Part shown: one piece after another, positions 56,641-64,000 of the stretch
How positions within the stretch are numbered: the stretch's first letter is position 1
How the letters are laid out: each line of letters begins with the position of its first letter
Origin: Amia ocellicauda
Taxonomy: Eukaryota; Chordata; Actinopteri; Amiiformes; Amiidae
Assembly (NCBI RefSeq): GCF_036373705.1
Contig: NC_089855.1
Location: forward strand, 34,341,219-34,405,218
Direction of reading: 5' to 3'
DNA: 64,000 nt
Notes under the pieces: model-generated
What the model was told of the DNA's origin: nothing
Seen by the model: only the letters and a program-made list of their open reading frames with translations
Database searches by the model: none
Position numbers and translations under genes: made by a program

Positions 56641-57700
56641 CACTGCTCAAAAAAATAAGGGAACACGTAAATCACACATCGGATCTCGATGAACTAAATA
56701 TATCATAGATCAAAATCTTTACTGTACATTGTGTAATTCATTGAGAACAAAATTACGTAACAACGGTCAATGGAAACCAAAATCACCAACCGATTGAGGG
56801 CTTCATTCAAACTCACACCGAAAATCAAAGTAAACAATTGAAATCACAGGCTGTTCCAACTTACATGAATTTCATCACGGCAACTCATAATGTGACTCAG
56901 TAGTGTGTATGGCTCCCACGGATGGTGTCCTGGGGGATCTCCTCCCAGACCTGGATCAGGGCATCAGTGAGTTCCTGGACAGTCTATGGCGCCACTCATG
57001 TCTGGGGAACATGAGGGACAGTCAATGGCATCAATGCCTTCGTCATCCAGGAACTGCCTACACACTCTGACCACATGAGGCCGGGCATTGTCCTGCACCA
57101 GGAGGAACGCAGGGCCCACTGCACCAGTGTAAGGTCTGATGATGAGTCTGAGGATTTCATCCCAGTACTTAACAGCAGTCAGGGTACCGTTGGCTAGCAC
57201 GTGGAGGTCTGTGCAACCCTCCAAGGATATGCCTCCCTCAGACCATCACTTACCCACCGCCAAACCGGTCATGCTGGATGATGTTTCAGGCAGCATAACA
57301 TTCACCATGGCGTCTCCAGACTCTTTCACATCTGTCACATGTGCTCAGTGTGAACCTGCTCTCATCTGTGAAGAGAACGGGGTGCCAATGGCGGACCTGC
57401 CAATTCTGGTGTTCTCTGGCGAATGCCAATCGAGCTGCACGGTGCTGGGCTGTGAGCACAGGTCCCACTAGAGGATGTCGGGCCCTCATGCCACCCTCAT
57501 GGAGTCTGGATGGATGTGCCATCCTGGAGGAGCTGGACTACCTGTGCAACCTGAATGGGCTGCAGGTACCACCTCATGCTACCAGTAGTGACAAGGACAC
57601 TAACAAAATGCAAAACTAGAGAAGAATCAGTCTGGAAGGATAAGGAGAGAGCAATTGTCTGTGGTCACCACCTGCAAAACCCAAAATAGAGCACATTTGG
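56641..57700 (-). mobile_element. Decayed Tc1/mariner-type element
   Basis: The left end is CACTGCTCAAAAAAATAAGG after TA. The minus strand encodes pieces of transposase: FTDESRFTLST with FAREHQNWQVRHW before it (57522-57286), then LLVQDNARPHVVR, the second-Asp motif (57224-56964). The Asp-to-Glu tail reads GTH where NPIEH would be expected, so the end is damaged. Frameshifts separate the parts, and the N-terminus and right terminal repeat are missing. Confidence 0.75.
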
Positions 57701-58699
57701 GATGGAACGGGAGGGTTGCAGTATGAATGTGTTGCCAGATTTTTTTATTTAATCATTTATAAATATCTTTACAATATAGTGTCATCATTGCAGAAATCAC
57801 ATACTGTGTGAATGTATTGGTGTTCGCATGTGTTGCTTGTTGAGTTTTTTTTTTTTTTCCTTTTCTTTTATTGGACCTTGAGTTGTACTGATGACTTTAG
57901 GTATTTTGTAATGTCCATCTTTTGATCCAGTACAACAACAAAAAACAAACTAAAAAGCAGATGAACAGTCTGTTGCAATACGAGTTCATTCTTTTGCATT
58001 GCACACAAGGTAGATTTTAATTTAAAGAATGGATCAATATTCAGCAGCAACAGCAGCAGTAGTCATCCACTGCTGGATGAAGGACTCACCAAAGATTTTT
58101 TGACTTGTTTTTTGGTACAGCGTCTCTTTTTCAGGTCACACTAGCAAAACATGTAATTTAGTCTTGCCATTTCATATTTTCACTTGGATCTATTTATTTA
58201 TTTTTCTTTCTCTTTTTGTTATTCCAAATCTTTCCATGCTTCTTTGTGTTCGCAGTTTATTTTTGTGTGTAGGGACCAGGCATGTGATTAAATCAAAACT
58301 TTGTCTTTACATGTTCATCTAATGAATACAAACAGGCTACTATAATTTACCACATAATAGATTTCCCCACTCATGATTGATTGATTCACTGTATGTATGT
58401 GAGATAGATGGATATTGATATATACTCATGGTTAAATGTTTACAGGTCATATTCTGAGATTGTGTTCTCATAATGAATTTGAGTAAAATAATGTACTTCA
58501 AAATAAAATAAACAAGTGCTGTGGCATTTAAAATGGGTTTATTTGTGAAGCAGGAAACCAAGCACTCAGGTGGTACATGTACATTCTGTATACGAATGTT
58601 TACAATAGTGTCAAATTTTTTTATCAAGTGCACATAAGAAAATAGGTATCAAATGAGAGGAGAACCTTTATGCTGTATTTCTTATTTGGTGTCTAGTAT
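57701..58699. other. Intergenic, nothing recognised
   Basis: A/T-rich, with T-runs at 57846-57859 and short unconserved frames only. Confidence 0.45.
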
Positions 58700-58960
58700 T
58701 TTATTAACCCAATAATCTGGCCCACAGGTATCCTGCAGGATCCCAGGGATTCTCCTACAAAAATATGACTGGGAAGCTTGTTCTAGACACCTACAATGCT
58801 TTGTGTAAAGACATGCCTAAAACCTCTTTAATGTGCATTTAATATCCTCGGGTCCTTGTGTTACTGTTGGTCCCCACAATTAGAATCTCCTATGTCTTTC
58901 AAAACCCATACCAGTGGGATCTTCAACATGTGCTCTTCACAGTAGTTGAATTGTCATATG
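58700..58960 (+). mobile_element. Decayed LINE 3' fragment
   Basis: The text TTGTTCTAGACACCTACAAT, CTCGGGTCCTTGTGTTACTG and CCAGTGGGATCTTCAACATG follows the order of the 3' part of the LINE family whose head is at 62019, but with many changes. Tentative. Confidence 0.4.
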
Positions 58961-61900
58961 TCAAGGCTATGTTTACCCAGCTTACCCATCTGATCCTCTT
59001 GAGTTTCTGATTATTTATTTATTTTTATCTTTCCATTTAGAAACCGAATCAGTAGAAGCTCACCAAGCAGGCCTGGACAAAGGTTGTAGACAAAGTTGGC
59101 GGTGAAGTGCTCATGTCAAAGAGACAGCATCTGCCCTGGAGTGCTTGAAACCATACCTGGAAGAGATGTGACTGAATTTCACAATTCAACATGAGACATT
59201 CTCTGCATACAGAATCGGTCAGTCAATGTGGTTTATCTTCACTGACAGAATTTCTTCCACTCAATGCTGGCTGGCTGAGGCACAATCTCGAAAATATCTT
59301 CCCGTCTTCCTCACAGAAGGATACTTGTAGGGGAAACAAAAGGCATAAGTATTTTTTACAGAAAGAAAGAAGTTTGGGGAAGCGTGGTTGATTACTATCC
59401 CTGTAGGTTTTTGAGTCCCCTGCCGGTCACTTGCATTTTGACTTGCAGCCTTGATTTTTCAGTTGGTATAGGCTTTTTGGGCACCACGTACATTTTTTTA
59501 GCGCTCTTTGTAGCAGAACATCTTGTTCCAGACCCTCACAACCTTCTGAAGGGCCTTATATAAACAAAGGAATAAAAATAATTTAGTTTGCTATCGTAGA
59601 TAATTCTGAAAGACATATGTGACTGCAATGATGATCATAGAATTACTACCTTAAAACAAAAGAGAAGTTTGATTTAGAGAGAGAGAGGCACTAGGATCTA
59701 CATGTGGGGGCCAACATGTTTACATTTTACTCCCAAGGGAGTGTAAGTGCCTAGCAGTTAGAGTGAGGCTTGCACTTGTCAGTTTTATGGAAAAGCCACA
59801 TTCTTCTGCAAGAAAATGTGATTTTTTCAGTATTTGACAGGCCCCATCAAATTAAGCCTGGCAGTGGCTTATGATTTAGTATAGGAGGCATGTGCAGTGT
59901 CACAAGATATTGTCAAAATCACTCCAGACAAGCCTTGCATCTGCAGTGTTCCTTGCGACAATGGAATTGTCCTCAAGACAGTTAAAAACACAGTCGTGTC
60001 CTTCTCCCCACAATAACAAGATAAGGCCAAGTTCTTGGCAGCACCTAATGAAGGGTTTTTTAAGAAGATGGGTTCAGACAGTGGGCCTTTTTTAAAAAAC
60101 ATTTTTTACACCTTGTCTATATGAAATATATGGATTAATGGTAACACTGGAAGTACACCGATATTCATACTGTAAGTGTGTGTATGTATAGGTGTGTATT
60201 TTTAATATAGGCTCCCACACATGTGAGATTTATTAAGGTGATTTAATAACCTTTTTGTATTGTAGCTTGAGCTCTAAATCAAAGTTTTAAATTTGAAAAT
60301 GTTATAGGCATATCAATAGGGTTTGCAGCCACAACTTAATTGACTTTTTGGAATTGTTCAATGTTCAAGAATGGGAACAAACCGATTTAGACTAGGACTA
60401 CAGAACCAGGGCTGGAGACCACAGCAATACTCTAGGCTATCCTTTTGAATTTGCCATTTCTATCAGCTTTTCAGATTTGTTAAATAAGTAAGTGATGGAT
60501 AGATACTAAAATACAAGAATTTCACATGGTCTGACACACAGCCTGCTCCAGGGACAGCCACTCGCTACTGGTAAAGGTGAATTAACCCTAATAACGACTT
60601 GAAGATTTCAATAAATTCCACTGCTTGGTTTGAGAAGCTCACAGAAGCCACCTGGATGTGTGGGTACTGGTGACAGTCTTTGTTTTTTCTTTCCAGCTTT
60701 TTGTTTGTTTGTTTATTTGCAGTGAAGCCCAGCTATACAATCCTTCTGATATTTATGATTTATAATCTGATTGGGCAAAATGTACTTGGCAACAGCACAT
60801 AAAAAAATGCAGAACATCAAAAGTGTATTTATGAAGTCATTCTTCATTTATATCAATGGAGTTTCAAATGTAACAATTGCATTGTCCAAGTCATGTAAAT
60901 CAAAATGTAAATTGGAGTATTTTTCATTGCATCTGTGCAACCTTGTCTGTACCATTGTTTTGTTCTTCCATGTGTTTTTCCATGTGTTACCATCTGTTAT
61001 AAATCTGTGCTAGTCGACCCACAGTTTAACTAGCACTGCAGAAATAACAGATTAAATTGAAATCTGTCTCCTAAAGAAGAACAACTGTAGCTCTGCATTA
61101 CATTTTGTTGTTGTGAATTTGCCATTGTGAAATAAATCACAGTTGCATAGAGACACTAACAAATAACTTTTTTTTTTTTGTTAACACTGCTTCACAACTT
61201 AAACCCTTTTCAGGTTTCATCCGGATGATGCACTGCTGTTTAATTAATCAACAGTGTAACACAGTTTACCTCACATGGAGTACTTAAAAAAGCCACAAGA
61301 TGGCATAAAGACTGCTGAATAATGTTGCAAAATTTAATCTTGTTGAAGACTGTGGTAGAACATGTGTGAATGTTGCATGTTGCTTGGTTTAATAATTATA
61401 TTATTGTAAATATAAAACCATTTTAGAACCAAGAAACATACAAGTATATTGTGTGGGTTTCTTAAAACAAGTGTAAATATATTGTGGTTGGGAAGGTTAC
61501 CCACAAAGTAAAACCTTTTGTGAATATAATCTATTTGTATTTTGAAAGGAATGTTTCAGTATTTTGGACAATAGTCCCATCCCTTGTGTTTAATTGTCTG
61601 AATTGCTGTGCCAAACTTGGAGAAGAGGACAGAAAGGTGTATAGTCCTTAAGCAAAAGATGTCAAACATCAAATATCACAGGCTTGCATTTGCTGTGTTG
61701 TTTGGACTAAATTTTTGGAAATTGACATCCACCTTAAATACTACATTTTCACTGTTATGGTAAACTGCCCATCACATCAAGAGGAAGAGGAGTCTTATCC
61801 AAAGAAAATTTGCACAAAGGTTCATAATCCTGCACTAGCTGCCAAATTCCTTTCCCATGGAAACCCCAAATTAGTTGAGATGATTTAGTTTGCTAGTGTG

Positions 61901-62018
61901 ATGTCTATGACGGTCAATTACAATTTTATGCAGGGAACTTTTGCTGTGAGATATCACCTGTTAATACAGTGGAACTGAGGTGCTCCTAAATGGTGCAGTC
62001 TCTGTCCTATAGCCTGAT
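58961..62018. other. Intergenic, nothing recognised
   Basis: Short frames only (for example 59191-59391 and 60771-61013), without motifs, TATA boxes or counterparts elsewhere in the window. A-runs and T-runs at 60095 and 61168. Confidence 0.45.
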
Positions 62019-62205
62019 GAACATAAGAACATAAGAAAGTTTACAAACGAGAGGAGGCCATTCGACCCCTCATGCTCGTTTGGTGTACATTAATAACTAA
62101 GTGATCCAAGGAACCTATCCAGTCTATTTTTAAATGTTCCCAAATTTTCAGCATCTACCACATTGCTGGGGAGTTTGTTCCAGATTGTGACTACTCTCTA
62201 TGAAG
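62019..62205 (+). mobile_element. LINE 3' fragment, AACATAAGAACATAAG type
   Basis: GAACATAAGAACATAAGAAAG and GAGAGGAGGCCATTCGACCC, then CATGCTCGTTTGG and GGGGAGTTTGTTCCAGATTG, are the well-known head of a CR1-like repeat common in ray-finned fish genomes. No coding part is present. Confidence 0.7.
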
Positions 62206-64000
62206 TCTCCAATCCAACCAATGCTATTGCCAGCTTTGGCCAGGATTCACATGGGGTTCACCAATGGATGAGTGCCAAACAGGATGGGGTGGGAGGAGGA
62301 GACAGCAGGGCAGATTTAGTCTCAAAGCTCACAAGGAGTGGTTGTTGCTGTCAGGCACTTGCAAGTTTAGGGTATTGGGCTGCTCCATCTGCATCAGGTC
62401 CAGTGCTGTGCTAGATAGGGGTTCTGGGCTTGTAGAACAAGAACTGGTGGTTGGCTTATTGGAGTATGCTTGCCTTGTTTCATTCCTTCTGACATAATTT
62501 GGAATTTCATGTGGTGAGCTGAGTTAAGCAAATGGAGGTTCAAAAGTAGGATAAGAGAGGAGAAAAATATGGGAAATTATAAATCCATAAATGTCTACAT
62601 AGCTCAATCATAATGAATTAACAAATAAATAAATACATAAGGTAGAACTGGGGATTTGAAGTCTGGGTTTTGAGGGCTGTATGCCAACAAGTTTAGTACC
62701 TAATTTTAACTACGCAAGTACTTACATTATATGGGGGGAAAAGGGAGTAAATTATTTTAAAAATCCAAATTAATTCCATTAGGCCATTTTAGAACTCGAC
62801 TGGGAGGGAAATCAGAAGCCCTGAAGGGTTGGAGTTGAAGACCCTTGAAGTAGAGAACCAGTTCAAAAGACATTGACATTTGTGGCCAACATATAAAAAG
62901 AAAGACACGTTCAGTTTATTTTATTATAGTACATACCAGCATTTGTTTTACAATTGGTATCTTGTTTCATTGTTTCACACCATCTGCTGTCCTTCTATGA
63001 TCCCTTTTCTTGACTGAAGCAGGACTAATGACCATACTAAGTATTTAACAATATGCTGTGCCCAGTAAACTCAAATCTAGAATCCCAATGTCTCCTGTTT
63101 ACATTGAACATAAATGGGGATGAAAACTACTAAGTTTAAATTAATATTTGCAGAATAGTGGCAATAATATCAGTGTCATTAACAGGGTAATTTGACACAA
63201 AATATTGTACAATTACCATCCAGTCATGCTGTGGTATAGTGACTAGTAAATTCAACTTTCACACTTTAACTGACATTATTTGACTTCAGTTTGCACAGTA
63301 CCTGGAAAAGGAAATAAAATAATAAATAAATCTCGATCTCCTGTCTTTTTCTGAACAGAACAGTGATTTGAAGAGATGGAGGTTTGATTTCAGTCCTATA
63401 AGGAAATGTTAAAGCAATGGAAAAATAACAGCAGGGCCTAAGTTAAACAGAGCAGGGGGATTGTTTACATTCGCCAAAACAGAATCATAATCTAATAACA
63501 CATCATAAACTCGTTATGAGAGAGGGCTGGGGAGGTGTTGTGTTGTGGGGAAGTGTTGGCTATAAATAATAAGAAAAATGAGATGAAGACAGGAGGAGGA
63601 GGAGAAGATATTTTAATTAATGTTAGGGACCCCAGCCTGCAGTCGAATGGGAGACTGAATGTCATTGATAGCTGTGACAATGTAAAAATCCCTACAGTAT
63701 TCTCCATTGCATTTAGCTGTGCAATGACTAAATTATACCATTATTGGCTGAATCAGGGAAGAGCAACATGATCTAAACAAGAACACGATCACCTGTAAAT
63801 CCTTGACAGATAAGAGCTCTCCAGAACCACTACAGTAAGTCAGTAAGTATATTTATAGATTATCCTGTTATATTCTATGTTTTGACCATGTATACAGTTA
63901 TTTAAGGCTTCCTTCTGATTTCTTATTTTCTGCTACATTGCACAAAATACCTCCCTCTTCAAGTAAGCCTGTGTTTCCTGAACTTTTCTGCTAACTTAAA
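62206..64000. other. Intergenic to the window end, no gene supported
   Basis: Small frames at 62163-62497 and 63535-63771 have no recognisable domain. A purine-rich patch lies at 63570-63610. Nothing else is seen. Confidence 0.45.

Noticed and set aside
62019-62205. tRNA gene or tRNA-derived promoter
   Set aside because: No A and B boxes or cloverleaf were found; the text is a LINE 3' fragment.

Overview
The window is nuclear DNA of a ray-finned fish. The evidence is intron-containing genes with vertebrate-type TATA boxes, splice sites and AATAAA signals, set among typical fish repeats: Tc1/mariner-like transposons of several families, L2-type and CR1-like LINEs, a hAT element, solo LTRs, a tRNA-SINE-like GGCGGCACGGTGG repeat, and a LINE 3' block starting AACATAAGAACATAAG. 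I cannot name the species.

The only host genes I can support are a cluster of small secreted family-2-cystatin-like genes. There are four intact copies: A (minus, 2499-3555), B (plus, 17791-18854), D' (plus, 37186-38355) and C (plus, 46520-47583). There is one frameshifted copy, D (minus, 8375-9534), and a diverged relic third exon at 52034-52108. Each intact copy has three phase-0 exons of 68, 39 and 31 codons, giving 138 residues. Both introns sit where family-2 cystatins have theirs, and the four disulfide cysteines and the C-terminal Pro-Trp are kept. The QxVxG loop, however, reads K-A-I-G-G, and the N-terminal Gly is not seen.

Layout: 1-12030 (A then D, both minus) and about 32405-49384 (D' then C, both plus) are the two arms of a large, imperfect inverted repeat. 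The arms differ by later insertions and deletions. The left arm has a 1-kb TIR element at about 6016-7050 and a 2.2-kb deletion near 10960. The right arm has a 1-kb insertion at about 39990-41035 and Tc1-like insertions with a 1368-bp tandem duplication at 42269-45107. The spacer (12030-32405) holds a third A-type block with gene B (about 17045-21352), two solo LTR-like elements with 4-bp target duplications, a nest of LINEs in and around a hAT element (24300-30650), and a complete Tc1-like transposon with an uninterrupted transposase (30807-32403) next to the inner edge of the right arm.

From 52.1 kb to the end the window looks intergenic: one decayed Tc1-like element, an (AT)n tract, two CR1-like LINE fragments, and no gene I can support.

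The main biological story is a tandem and inverted expansion of a non-canonical cystatin family. Copies A, B and C are identical by eye across the coding exons, which fits very recent duplication or gene conversion; D shows one copy dying by an 11-bp slippage deletion.
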